Source: Nocardia sp. CY41 (GTDB taxonomy: Bacteria; Actinomycetota; Actinomycetes; Mycobacteriales; Mycobacteriaceae). From it: 64,000 bases of DNA. The stretch lies in the NCBI RefSeq assembly GCF_009829325.1, contig NZ_VUOS01000023.1:62001-126000 (forward strand). Reading direction: 5' to 3'. The position numbers and the translations under genes are program-made. Shown here in pieces: positions 44,035 through 52,909 of this stretch. The notes below the pieces were generated by a model. The model made no database searches. It had not been told where the DNA came from and worked only from the letters and a program-made list of their open reading frames with translations. Within the stretch, counting starts at the first letter, position 1, and each line of letters begins with the position of its first letter.

Positions 44035-44820
44035 GTGCTCCAAGCCGAAAAGACGCCGACGCGCAGCAGCTCGCTCCGGTTCGCCCGCCGGGCGACCCTG
44101 CGCCGGTCGCTGCGGCTGCTCGGCAGTTTCCGGTTCGAGCAGACCGACCCGGCGCTGTTCTACGGAGGTCTGGCCGCCGACAGCGCGGCGATGATCGGCG
44201 ACTTCTACGCCGACCTCACCGGCCGGTCGCTACACGGGGCGACGATCCTGGACGTGGGTGGCGGGCCGGGCTACTTCGCGGACGAGTTCGCCCGCACCGG
44301 CGCGCGCTACATTCCGGTCGAGCCCGACCCCACGGAGATGCACGCCGCGGGCCTCTCGGTCGCGGGCGCGGTCCGCGGGTCCGGAATGGCGCTGCCGTTC
44401 CGCGACGACGCGGTGGATATCTGTTTCTCGTCGAACGTCGCCGAGCACGTCTCGAAGCCGTGGCTGATGGCCGACGAGATGGTGCGGGTGACCAGGCCCG
44501 GCGGGTTGGTCGTGCTGTCCTACACGGTGTGGCACGGCCCGTTCGGCGGGCACGAGACCGGGCCGTGGCACTACCTGGGTGGCGAGTACGCCGCGCGCCG
44601 GTATCGGCGCAAGCACGGCCGTGAACCCAAGAACAGGTTCGGCACGTCGCTGTTCGCGGTGCGGGCCGCGGACGGGTTGCGCTGGGCGGCAGGTGCTCCG
44701 GCGGAGGTGCGCACGGTGTTTCCGCGCTACCACCCCCGCTGGGCGTGGTGGTTGGTCCGGGTGCCGATGGTGCGCGAGTTACTTGTCAGCAATCTGGTTG
44801 TGGTGGCAACCAAAAGTTAG
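44035..44820 (+). CDS. Class I methyltransferase (Rv0224c-like)
   Basis: A 261-aa SAM methyltransferase: RRATLRRSLRLLGSFRFEQ, then LDVGGGPGYFADEFA as the SAM motif near residue 70, VEPDPTEMHAAG and SSNVAEHVSKPW near residues 92-145. These blocks match Rv0224c, placed beside the Rv0225-type glycosyltransferase in both genomes. It probably methylates a sugar of the same glycoconjugate. The GTG at 44035 is the best in-frame start near the first conserved block. The stop overlaps the convergent small gene by 4 nt. Confidence 0.85.
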   Translation: MLQAEKTPTRSSSLRFARRATLRRSLRLLGSFRFEQTDPALFYGGLAADSAAMIGDFYADLTGRSLHGATILDVGGGPGYFADEFARTGARYIPVEPDPTEMHAAGLSVAGAVRGSGMALPFRDDAVDICFSSNVAEHVSKPWLMADEMVRVTRPGGLVVLSYTVWHGPFGGHETGPWHYLGGEYAARRYRRKHGREPKNRFGTSLFAVRAADGLRWAAGAPAEVRTVFPRYHPRWAWWLVRVPMVRELLVSNLVVVATKS

Positions 44821-45128
44821 CGGAGGTAAGGCTCCAGCCATCCGCGGCGCCAGTGCCGCTTCCCGCACGGGGCATGCACAGGCTCACTCCACGGCGATTC
44901 ACGCATCGCCAACCCGACGGTCTCGAGCGTGGTGAGGCCGACCAGGTCGGCCAGCATTCCGACGGCGGCGACCGCCTCCGCGGCCTGCATAGCCGCCGTC
45001 GCCTGCTCGATCGTCAGGGTGCGGCCGGGTAGGAAGGAGACCACCCACCCGCCGCTGCCGACACTTTTAGCCTGATGCTCGGTTTGATCACTGGTCATCA
45101 GCGACCGGCCGATCACTTGCACCGCCAT
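44817..45128 (-). CDS. Small protein of unknown function
   Basis: A 103-aa protein with no recognised domain. MAVQVIGRSLMTSDQTEHQA, WVVSFLPGRTLTIEQATAAM and a helical C-terminal half fit a compact globular protein, and LPGRTLTIEQA resembles small uncharacterised nocardial proteins. GGGGAG lies 8 nt before the ATG. It overlaps the convergent methyltransferase gene by 4 nt. Confidence 0.65.
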   Translation of the reverse strand: MAVQVIGRSLMTSDQTEHQAKSVGSGGWVVSFLPGRTLTIEQATAAMQAAEAVAAVGMLADLVGLTTLETVGLAMRESPWSEPVHAPCGKRHWRRGWLEPYLR

Positions 45129-45290
45129 GACTCGGACTCCCCAGTTTGCGGTAACGATTCGGTAATGGAGCGAGCTGATATGTCGCTACAGCATCCCCCT
45201 TCCAGCAACAGAACGCAATAGTGCGTTCTGCGAAAAGCGAACCGAGAGGTCGGGATTCACACCGGTCAGCGCCTCGACGGCGGGCAAAAC

Positions 45291-45304
45291 TGAAACAGGT
45301 TACA
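45291..45304. promoter_or_regulatory. KstR-like box 1 upstream of the aldehyde dehydrogenase
   Basis: TGAAACAGGTTACA fits the KstR consensus TNNAACNNGTTNNA at every fixed position. KstR represses cholesterol-catabolism genes in actinobacteria. A second, near-matching box follows at 45324-45337. Confidence 0.55.
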
Positions 45305-45323
45305 GACAGAACCGGGGCAAAAC

Positions 45324-45337
45324 TGTAACGTGTTCTC
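45324..45337. promoter_or_regulatory. KstR-like box 2 upstream of the aldehyde dehydrogenase
   Basis: TGTAACGTGTTCTC has the AACNNGTT core and the 5' T but ends in C rather than A. It overlaps the TAACGT -10 (45326-45331) and abuts the ATG, so a bound repressor would block transcription. Confidence 0.5.
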
Positions 45338-46783
45338 ATGCATTACGACAGCTTGTTCATCGGCGGCCGCTGGACCGCGCCAGCCACCGCCGAGCGCATC
45401 CAGGTCATCTCGCCGGCCACGGTCGAGCCGGTGGGCAGCGTCCCCGCGGTGAGCCGGGCCGACGTCGACGCCGCGGTCGCCGCGGCCAGGCACGCCTTCG
45501 ACCACGGCCCGTGGCCCGCCACCCCGCCGAAGGAGCGCGCCGCAGTGCTCACCCGCGCGGCGCGGCTGATCGAACAGCGCTCCGCGGACCTGCTCGCCGC
45601 GCTGACCGCCGAGGTCGGCGCGCCGCAGATGATCGCGATGACCCTGAATCAGCTCCCCGCCGTCGCCGCCCTGGACGCCTACGCGGCCCTGGCGGAGTCC
45701 TTTCCCTGGCAGGAGACCAGGGTGGGCGGATTCGGCACCACGCGCGTCACGCGCGAGCCGCGCGGCGTCGTCGCGGCGGTCACCGCGTGGAACGTTCCGC
45801 TGTTTCTCGCGGTCAACAAGCTCGCGCCCGCCCTGCTGGCCGGCTGCACCGTGGTCCTGAAGCCCGCCCCGTTGACGCCCATCACGGCCAACCTGGTGGC
45901 CGACATCTTCACCGAGGCCGGAGTGCCCGAAGGCGTGCTCTCGGTGCTGCCCTCCGAGCCCGACGCGGCCGAATACCTCGTTTCGCACCCCGGCGTGGAC
46001 AAGGTGACCTTCACCGGAAGCACCGCGGTCGGCCGGAAGATCGGCGCCATCGCGACCGGTCAGCTCAAGAGCGTCTCGCTGGAACTCGGCGGCAAGTCGG
46101 CGGCGATCCTGTTGCCCGATATGGACGTGGTGGCAGGCATCCCGGTGCTCGCCTTCTCCGGCCTGATGAACAGTGGGCAGGGCTGCGTCGCGCAGACCCG
46201 CATCCTCGCCCCGCGCGGCCGGTACGACGAGATCCTCGACGCACTGGTCGAACACGTGAAGACGATGAAGGTGGGCGACCCGAACGACCCCAGCGTGCAG
46301 CTGGGCCCGTTGATCTCCGAACGCCAGCGCGACCGGGTGGAGGGCTACATCGCCAAGGGCAAGGCCGAAGGCGCGCGCCTCGTGCTCGGCGGCGGCCGCC
46401 CGGAGGGGCTGGACCGGGGCTGGTTCGTCGAGCCGACGATCTTCGCCGACGTGGACAACAAGTCGACCATCGCCCAGGAGGAGATCTTCGGGCCGGTGTT
46501 GTCGGTGATCCCGTACGAGACCGAGGACGAGGCCGTCGCCATCGCGAACGACTCGGTCTACGGCCTCGCGGGCTCGGTGTGGACGACCGACATCGAGCAC
46601 GGCGCCGAAATCGCGGCGCGGGTGCGTACCGGCACCTACGCGATCAATTGGTATGCCTTCGACCCGACTTCGCCGTTCGGCGGCTACAAGGCCTCCGGGC
46701 TCGGACGCGAGAACGGCCCGGAGGGTCTCGATTCGTTCTGCGAGCAGAAGTCGCTGCTCATGCCGCTCGGCTGGACCGGGTGA
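45338..46783 (+). CDS. Aldehyde dehydrogenase (Rv0223c-like)
   Basis: A 481-aa NAD(P)-dependent aldehyde dehydrogenase. Catalytic glutamate in LELGGKSAAI near residue 250, catalytic cysteine in NSGQGCVAQTRI near residue 282, cofactor region TFTGSTAVGRKIG near residue 227 and the C-terminal FGGYKASGLGRENG. The position matches Rv0223c. The ATG lies 6 nt after TAACGT; two KstR-type boxes cover the promoter, suggesting a role in sterol or related side-chain degradation, which is inference. Confidence 0.92.
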   Translation: MHYDSLFIGGRWTAPATAERIQVISPATVEPVGSVPAVSRADVDAAVAAARHAFDHGPWPATPPKERAAVLTRAARLIEQRSADLLAALTAEVGAPQMIAMTLNQLPAVAALDAYAALAESFPWQETRVGGFGTTRVTREPRGVVAAVTAWNVPLFLAVNKLAPALLAGCTVVLKPAPLTPITANLVADIFTEAGVPEGVLSVLPSEPDAAEYLVSHPGVDKVTFTGSTAVGRKIGAIATGQLKSVSLELGGKSAAILLPDMDVVAGIPVLAFSGLMNSGQGCVAQTRILAPRGRYDEILDALVEHVKTMKVGDPNDPSVQLGPLISERQRDRVEGYIAKGKAEGARLVLGGGRPEGLDRGWFVEPTIFADVDNKSTIAQEEIFGPVLSVIPYETEDEAVAIANDSVYGLAGSVWTTDIEHGAEIAARVRTGTYAINWYAFDPTSPFGGYKASGLGRENGPEGLDSFCEQKSLLMPLGWTG

Positions 46784-46987
46784 TCAGTCCGGTGGCATGA
46801 CCACCCGCAGCAGCGGCGCACGGTTGCCGTAACGCCGGGGTGGCGCCTCGACGATCTCGACGCGCCACCCCGGCGGCAGCACTGCCCGCAGCCGCCCTGC
46901 GACCCGGCGCAGCGGGGTGCTCGCGGTCGCGAACTCGAATTCGGCCACCGTGGGGGCAAGGGACGTCGCCGTCTCCAGATCGGCCAT
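46784..46987 (-). CDS. Small hypothetical protein
   Basis: A possible 67-aa protein (FATASTPLRRVAGRLRAVLP, then GWRVEIVEAPPRRYG) starting at an ATG with GAGGTGG about 8 nt upstream. It abuts the aldehyde dehydrogenase stop on the opposite strand. No family was recognised, and the frame could be chance. Confidence 0.45.
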   Translation of the reverse strand: MADLETATSLAPTVAEFEFATASTPLRRVAGRLRAVLPPGWRVEIVEAPPRRYGNRAPLLRVVMPPD

Positions 46988-47319
46988 GCTCCATCCACCT
47001 CTCGCGTCGATCTCGCCGTGCGCCGCGGCATCGCGGGTCCGATGTCGGTAGGGAAGTAGTTCAGTCGATCAGTTAACTGTCAGTAATCCGACTGGGTGAT
47101 GCGGAAGGAAGAACACGCCAAGCATAAGTTACGAATACACGAAATCTCTCAACAAGATCATTACCCCTTCCCACCCCCGGCTAAACCCCTTGATCCGTAG
47201 GAATTTCGTCGACCAGCGACCGACGCCACGACGGCCCGCACCGGGCGCACCGCCGATCACCGCTGCGGTTCGGCGGAATGACTTCTCCTGCAATGGCATT
47301 CGTGGTCACTGCGGCGAAC
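46988..47319. other. AT-rich intergenic region
   Basis: About 330 bases, notably AT-richer than the surroundings between 47050 and 47180, with the palindrome CAGTTAACTG at 47070-47079. Its AT content suits a promoter or a nucleoid-protein binding site, but nothing firm was seen. Confidence 0.4.
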
Positions 47320-48270
47320 TCACCCGCCCACTGATCGGCGATAGGCGGCAGGTGTGGCGCCCGTCGCCGCACGCAGGTGCACCCGCAACGCGGTGACGCT
47401 GCCGAACCCGGCCTTGGCCGCGACGACTTCCACTGGCAAACATGTGGTTTCCAGAAGTTCCCTGGCCCGAGCGGTGCGCTGAGCGTCCAGCCAGCGCCGC
47501 GGCGTAGTGCCCACCTCCGCCTTGAAGCGGCGGATGAAGGTGCGCTCGCTCATCAACGCGTGCGCGGCCAGTGCGGAAACGTCCACTGCCGCAGCGGGTT
47601 CGGCGACCGCCCAGGCCAGAGTCGCGGCGAGACCTCCGTCGGTGGCACGCGCGGCCGGTCCATCGGGGATGTACTGCGCCTGGCCGCCCTCCCGGTGCGG
47701 CGCGGTGACATTCCACCGAGCCAGCTCCGCCGCCGCGTGCGCGCCCAGCTCCCGGCGCACCATGTGCAGGCACAGATCGAGGCCCGCCGACAGCCCGGCC
47801 GAAGTCAGCACGTCACCGTCGTCCACGTACAGCGCGGTGGGGTCCAGCCGCACCGCCGGATACCGCTCGGCGAACTCGCCGCAGTAGGCCCAGTGCGTCG
47901 TCGCCGGTCGTCCGTCCAAGAGTCCGGCCTCGGCCAGAACGAACGCACCGACGCAGATGCTCACCATGGTCGCGCCGCGCCCGGCCGCGCTCCGCAACGC
48001 GGTCAACGCCCGCGGCGGCGTCGGCAGCGTCGGAATGCCGATTCCGGGCACGACGACCACATCCGCGTCCGCCAGCGCCTCCAGTCCGTGCTCGACCCGC
48101 AGGTCGAAGCCGTTGGGCGTCCACACCGGACCCGGCCGCACCCCACACGTCCGCATCTCGAAGCCGGACGGCTCCCCCGCCTTCCCCGGCCCGTGCCGGA
48201 ACGCCTGCACAGCGCAGGCCAGGTCGAAGGTCATCACCCCGTCGAGCGCGAGCGCCACCACTTGCTTCAT
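47320..48270 (-). CDS. GlxA-type transcriptional regulator (DJ-1/PfpI plus AraC domains)
   Basis: A 316-aa regulator. Residues about 1-180 form a DJ-1/PfpI domain (DVVVVPGIG, the ICVGAFVLAEAG nucleophile elbow, and THWAYC); the rest is an AraC HTH pair (SERTFIRRFKAEVGTTPRRWLDAQR, AAKAGFGSVTALRVHLRAATG). Such regulators respond to small metabolites such as choline or amidine compounds. The ATG at 48270 follows CTGGGG. It is divergent from the HD-domain gene. Confidence 0.9.
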   Translation of the reverse strand: MKQVVALALDGVMTFDLACAVQAFRHGPGKAGEPSGFEMRTCGVRPGPVWTPNGFDLRVEHGLEALADADVVVVPGIGIPTLPTPPRALTALRSAAGRGATMVSICVGAFVLAEAGLLDGRPATTHWAYCGEFAERYPAVRLDPTALYVDDGDVLTSAGLSAGLDLCLHMVRRELGAHAAAELARWNVTAPHREGGQAQYIPDGPAARATDGGLAATLAWAVAEPAAAVDVSALAAHALMSERTFIRRFKAEVGTTPRRWLDAQRTARARELLETTCLPVEVVAAKAGFGSVTALRVHLRAATGATPAAYRRSVGG

Positions 48271-48385
48271 CCCCAGCAGTTTGGCACGAATCCGAGCATT
48301 ACTGTCATTTCCGCCACTCGTCGCGGGCCTCGCCGCACACTTGACTCCAAGGGCATACCGAATGACCGGGGAGAAGGAGGACATC

Positions 48386-49138
48386 GTGGCCGCACCGACG
48401 GGTCTCGACTGGGCATGGGCCACCCGCACGGGGGGCGCCTTGTCGAAGGAGCAACGCCGCGGACTGGCCGTCGCGATCGCCCGTACGTTGCCCGCCATGG
48501 CGCCCAACCGGGTCCGGATCGCGCTGGGCAGGCGCGGCCGCGGGAAACTGGAGTTCGCCGGTCTGCGGCTCCCCGATTCGAAGCTCGCCGTCGCGGCGGA
48601 AACCGAGGCGCGGGAGTCGCTGTCGCCGCATGTGCTGCACCATTCGTTGCGGACCTACTACTTCGGGCGGGTCCTCGCCGAACTCGACGGCGCACCCTAC
48701 GACGACGAACTCGTCTACGTCTCCTGCCTGCTGCACGACCTGCAACTCGAAAGACCCACAACCGGAAAGTGTTTCGCGGTGGTCGGCGGCCAACGGGCAG
48801 CCGCGATCGCACGGGATGCGGGTGCCACGCCGGAACGGGCCGACGCGATCGGCGCGGCGATCGCCGCGCACATCACGCCCGGCGTCGCCGACGATCTCGG
48901 CGATCCCGGCGGCTTCGTCTCCGCCGGAGCGTCCGTGGACGTGCTCGGGACGCGGCTCGCGGAACTGGACCGGGATTGGGTCATCGAACTGCTGCGGCGG
49001 CACCCGCGCCTGGAATTCGAGCGGCACGTGATCGCGGCGTTCCGGGCGGAAGCGAAGGCCATGCCGGAAGGCCGCATCCATTGGCTCAACCGCGCGGGCT
49101 TCCTGACCATGATCCGGCTGTCACCGTTCCACGAATAA
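48386..49138 (+). CDS. HD-domain protein
   Basis: A 250-aa HD-superfamily protein. The metal-binding histidines and Asp lie in LHHSLRTYYFGRVLAEL near residue 75 and VYVSCLLHDLQLE near residue 110, with a further histidine in IAAHITPG near residue 157. HD proteins are phosphohydrolases or, in the cyanamide hydratase group, small-molecule hydratases. GTG at 48386 was preferred because AAGGAGG lies 5 nt upstream; an ATG at 48362 would add eight residues. A perfect hairpin terminates it. Confidence 0.85.
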   Translation: MAAPTGLDWAWATRTGGALSKEQRRGLAVAIARTLPAMAPNRVRIALGRRGRGKLEFAGLRLPDSKLAVAAETEARESLSPHVLHHSLRTYYFGRVLAELDGAPYDDELVYVSCLLHDLQLERPTTGKCFAVVGGQRAAAIARDAGATPERADAIGAAIAAHITPGVADDLGDPGGFVSAGASVDVLGTRLAELDRDWVIELLRRHPRLEFERHVIAAFRAEAKAMPEGRIHWLNRAGFLTMIRLSPFHE

Positions 49139-49199
49139 CGCGGTCGCCCCACCGGATTCCCCCGCAGTGCGCGCAAAACGTCTGTCGCGCAGAACAAAA

Positions 49200-49230
49200 C
49201 GCCCGCACCATCTGCCAGATGGTGCGGGCG
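49200..49230. terminator. Terminator between the HD gene and pckG
   Basis: Perfect 15-bp arms with a one-base centre, between convergent genes; works for either strand. Confidence 0.85.
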
Positions 49231-49251
49231 AATGCTACTTTGGGTGGAGTG

Positions 49252-51084
49252 TCAGCCCAGACGCTGCTTGAGCGCCTCGAACTCGTCACGCACGCCGGAA
49301 GGCAGCTTGTCTCCGACGAACTCGAACCACTCTTCGATGAGCGGGATCTCCTTGCGCCACTCCTCGGCGTTCACGGCGAGCGCCTCGTCGACGTCCTCGG
49401 CGTCGACGTCCAGCCCGTCCAGGTCGAGCTGCGCGGCGGTCGGCACGTTGCCGATCGCGGTCGCCTCGGCCTGCGCGGAACCCTCGATGCGGCCGACGAT
49501 CCACTCCAGCACGCGGGAGTTCTCGCCGAAGCCCGGCCACAGGAAGCGGCCGTCGTCACCGCGCCGGAACCAGTTGACGTAGAAGATCTTCGGCAGCTTG
49601 GCGGCATCGGCGTTCTTGCCGACATTGATCCAGTGGCCCAGGTAGTCACCGACGTGGTAGCCCAGGAACGGCAGCATGGCCATCGGGTCGCGGCGGACGG
49701 TGCCGACCTTGCCCTCGGCGGCCGCGGTCTGCTCGGAGGACAGCGTGGCGCCCATGAACACGCCGTGCTGCCAGTCGAAGGACTCGGTGACCAGCGGGAC
49801 GGTGGTCTTGCGGCGGCCGCCGAACAGGATCGCCGAGATCGGCACGCCCTGCGGGTCGTCCCACTCGGGCGCCAGGATCGGGCACTGCGCCATCGGCGTG
49901 CAGTAGCGGGAGTTCGGGTGGGCGGCCAGCGTCTCGGTCTCCCGGAGGTACCAGTCGTTGCCCTTCCAGTCGATCAGATGATCGGGCTCGCCTTCCAGGC
50001 CCTCCCACCAGACGTCGCCGTTGTCGGTCAGCGCGACGTTGGTGTAGACGGTGTTGCCCGCCTCCATGGTGGCCATGGCGTTCGGGTTCGAGCTGCGGTT
50101 GGTGCCCGGCGCGACGCCGAAGAAGCCGAATTCGGGGTTCACCGCGTAGAGGCGGCCGTCCTTGCCGAAACGCATCCAGGCGATGTCGTCGCCCAGGGTC
50201 TCCGCGCGCCAGCCCGGCACGGTCGGCTGGATCATCGCGAGGTTGGTCTTGCCGCAGGCGCTCGGGAACGCGGCGGCGATGTAGTACGCCTTGTTCTCCG
50301 GGGAGATCAGCTTGAGGATCAGCATGTGCTCGGCCAGCCAGCCCTCGTCGTGGGCCATCGCCGAGGCGATCCGCAGCGAGTAACACTTCTTGCCGAGCAG
50401 CGCGTTGCCGCCGTAGCCGGAGCCGTAGCTCCAGATTTCCCGGTCCTCGGGGAAGTGGGTGATGTACTTGGTGTCGTTGCACGGCCACGGCACGTCGGCC
50501 TGACCCTCCGCCAGCGGCGCGCCCACGGAGTGCAGCGCCTTCACGAACGGACGGTCGGCGCCGAGCTTCTCCAGGGCGGCGGCGCCCATGCGGGTCATCA
50601 CGCGCATCGACACCACGACGTACTCGGAGTCGGTGATCTCGACGCCGAGCTTCGGGTCGTCGGCGCCCAGCGGGCCCATGCAGAACGGCACCACGTACAT
50701 GGTGCGGCCCTTCATCGAGCCGCGGTACAGCTCGGTCATCGTGGCGCGCATCTCGGCCGGGTCGACCCAGTTGTTGGTCGGGCCCGCGTCGGCCTCGGTC
50801 TTGGAGCAGATGAACGTGCGGGACTCCACCCGGGCCACGTCGGAGGGATCGGAGAGAGCGAGGAAGGAGTTCGGCTTCTTCTTCTCGTCCAGGCGCTTGA
50901 ACGTCCCCGCTGCCACGAGCTGCTCGGTCAGCCGCTCCCACTCTTCGTCGGAGCCGTCCGCCCACACCACTCGATCCGGCTGGGTGAGTTCGGCGACTTC
51001 TTGTACCCAGGCGAGTAGTTCGCTGTGCTCGGTCGGCGCCTTGCCGTCGGATCCACGAAGACCAGGAATGGTCGCTGACGTCAT
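49252..51084 (-). CDS. pckG: Phosphoenolpyruvate carboxykinase (GTP)
   Basis: A 610-aa GTP-dependent PEPCK that converts oxaloacetate to phosphoenolpyruvate in gluconeogenesis, important during growth on lipids. The P-loop AAFPSACGKTN with the family cysteine at residue 277, the oxaloacetate-binding MGPLGADDPKLGVEIT and the FGVAPGTN loop are all present, and the length is that of the family. It is called pckA in M. tuberculosis (Rv0211). It lies downstream of the GTPase-like pair on the same strand after a 217-nt gap with its own promoter. Confidence 0.96.
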   Translation of the reverse strand: MTSATIPGLRGSDGKAPTEHSELLAWVQEVAELTQPDRVVWADGSDEEWERLTEQLVAAGTFKRLDEKKKPNSFLALSDPSDVARVESRTFICSKTEADAGPTNNWVDPAEMRATMTELYRGSMKGRTMYVVPFCMGPLGADDPKLGVEITDSEYVVVSMRVMTRMGAAALEKLGADRPFVKALHSVGAPLAEGQADVPWPCNDTKYITHFPEDREIWSYGSGYGGNALLGKKCYSLRIASAMAHDEGWLAEHMLILKLISPENKAYYIAAAFPSACGKTNLAMIQPTVPGWRAETLGDDIAWMRFGKDGRLYAVNPEFGFFGVAPGTNRSSNPNAMATMEAGNTVYTNVALTDNGDVWWEGLEGEPDHLIDWKGNDWYLRETETLAAHPNSRYCTPMAQCPILAPEWDDPQGVPISAILFGGRRKTTVPLVTESFDWQHGVFMGATLSSEQTAAAEGKVGTVRRDPMAMLPFLGYHVGDYLGHWINVGKNADAAKLPKIFYVNWFRRGDDGRFLWPGFGENSRVLEWIVGRIEGSAQAEATAIGNVPTAAQLDLDGLDVDAEDVDEALAVNAEEWRKEIPLIEEWFEFVGDKLPSGVRDEFEALKQRLG

Positions 51085-51301
51085 GAAAACTCTCCTGAGA
51101 TGGGCGGCTACTCGCTGCTTCGCCGCCTGGCCCTAGGCCCATGACCAGCGCGAATGCACCGAGCGCCACCGTTGGCGGGAAGGCGCCCGCTCCGACCGGT
51201 CGAACACGCACCCAGGAGGGCGGCAGATCAGGACTTAGCGGACGCCCAAGTTCCTGAATAGAGGTTAACGCGATGTGACGGCCGGTACGGTATCGGGTTC
51301 C

Positions 51302-52909
51302 TCACTGTGTACCCAATCGGTCGTTCGTTTCAACAGGGGAGATCCACCGATCGAGGATCGTGATGTCGCGCTCGCACGCGGCGAGCTGCCCCGGCCGTTC
51401 GGCCGCGATCCGGCGCAAATCGGCCTCCAACCGGGCCACCCGGCGATCCGTCTCGACCATTCGCGCGGTGCTTGCTTGGACCACATGATCGGCCAAAACG
51501 GTCTCCGCTTCCACGAGCGCGGTCACCACACGTTGCTCGAGCTGTGCTTTTACGTTGACCAGCGCGTCGGCGACCCATTGCCGGATGTGCGCTCGATCGG
51601 CCAGTTGGCGTCGGGCGCGCACCACCCACGCCGCCGCGCCCCCGCCGAGCAGCAGCGTTACCGGCACGGTCGCGACGTCGAGGGCGGGGACGAGGGAGAA
51701 CGGAGCAACCAGCAAGCGACCGAGGCCGACACCGGCCGACGCGCCGAGCGCGATCATAAGGTGATCTTCGACACCCCGATGGCGCGGCTCCGGATCCGGT
51801 CCGACCCGTGGAGCCGGGTCGCGCCGTCGCGTCGGCGCACCGCGATCTCCGCTCTCGATCCGGGCGCTCAGATCGGCGATGCGTTCATCGATGACGTGGT
51901 CGAGAGCACCGGTCAGTTCGGTGACGGACTGCTGGAGCCGGGCCGGATAGCCGGCGAGATCGGCGGGGCGCAGCCGGTCCAGATCGGCACGCACGGCAGT
52001 GTGCAGCGCCCGGATGCTCGCTCCGATCTCGGTCATCAGATCCACCCGGGCCAGGTGCAGCTGCCCGCGCAAGGTGGACATGGCGGTCGCTCGTCCGCCG
52101 TCGCGCCCGGCCAGCAGGACGGCGCGTTCCTCGCGCAGCCGCGCCGGTTCGGCGCCGGAGCGCAGCGTCGCCACCTGCTCGGCCACCCGCTGGCGGGTAT
52201 CGGCCAGCACCCGTGCGGTGACCGCGCCCGGCCGGTCACCCCCCGCGGCGGCGGCCGCGGTGAGCTGCGCGTGCAGCGCCCCGACACCGGAGCGATCGAG
52301 CAGTCCGGCGTCGCCCGCGGTGCGCGCCGCGGCCGCGAGCCGCGCCGATACCGGCACGATGTCCAGGTCGCCCGCCCCTTGCGCGGCGAGCAACTCCAAG
52401 TCGCGCTCCCGCACCGCCCGCCAGTCCTGGTAGGCGTGGACGCCGTTCATGGCGAGCAGCAGGCGGGTGCCGTCCGCGCGCAACCGGCCGATCACGCCCA
52501 ATAGGTCCGCGCCGATGATGGTGCCCGCGTCGAGCAGGATCAACGCCACCGCGGGCGGGGCCGCACCGGCGGGCGAGGTGGCCTCCAACCCCGCGCCCGC
52601 GTCCGCGGGCGGCTCGGACAGCGTGACGCGCGGTTCGAACCGGGCCAGCTCGGTGCGCAACAAGGTCGTGTTCACGTCGGCGGGGCCGATCACCACAACG
52701 GCGCCCGCGCCGCCGGAGCCGTGCACCGCGCGCAGCAGCGCCATGCCCTGCGGATTCCACCGCTCCACCACGGCCGCGAGCTCGGGCGTCAGCGTGGTCG
52801 CGGCCCGTCCGGATGCCCCGTCGGCGGACGAGTCCCCCGCGCGCGACGGGGCATCCGCCTCGGGCGGCCTACTCGCCGTCGCCGATTCCGGAGGTTCAGA
52901 GACCGGCAC
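51302..52909 (-). CDS. GTPase-like membrane-associated protein, degenerate partner (Rv0210-like)
   Basis: A 535-aa protein. The N-terminal half resembles a GTPase core but lacks a true P-loop (AVVVIGPADVNTTLLR) and the usual N-K-x-D (LAMNGVHAYQ). Long helices follow, then two hydrophobic segments at about residues 390-440 (VGLGRLLVAPFSLVPALDV, VTLLLGGGAAAWVV), then a coiled C-terminal region. The layout resembles bacterial dynamin-like proteins. Its start overlaps the preceding GTPase-like gene by 14 nt, so the two form a coupled pair. Function unknown. Confidence 0.7.
   Translation of the reverse strand: MPVSEPPESATASRPPEADAPSRAGDSSADGASGRAATTLTPELAAVVERWNPQGMALLRAVHGSGGAGAVVVIGPADVNTTLLRTELARFEPRVTLSEPPADAGAGLEATSPAGAAPPAVALILLDAGTIIGADLLGVIGRLRADGTRLLLAMNGVHAYQDWRAVRERDLELLAAQGAGDLDIVPVSARLAAAARTAGDAGLLDRSGVGALHAQLTAAAAAGGDRPGAVTARVLADTRQRVAEQVATLRSGAEPARLREERAVLLAGRDGGRATAMSTLRGQLHLARVDLMTEIGASIRALHTAVRADLDRLRPADLAGYPARLQQSVTELTGALDHVIDERIADLSARIESGDRGAPTRRRDPAPRVGPDPEPRHRGVEDHLMIALGASAGVGLGRLLVAPFSLVPALDVATVPVTLLLGGGAAAWVVRARRQLADRAHIRQWVADALVNVKAQLEQRVVTALVEAETVLADHVVQASTARMVETDRRVARLEADLRRIAAERPGQLAACERDITILDRWISPVETNDRLGTQ

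Noticed and set aside
47377..51018. Very long plus-strand open frame opposite pckG and neighbours
   Set aside because: It lies antisense to PEPCK and the GlxA-type gene; its sequence is Arg/His/Gly-rich with no domain, as expected from GC-rich shadow frames.
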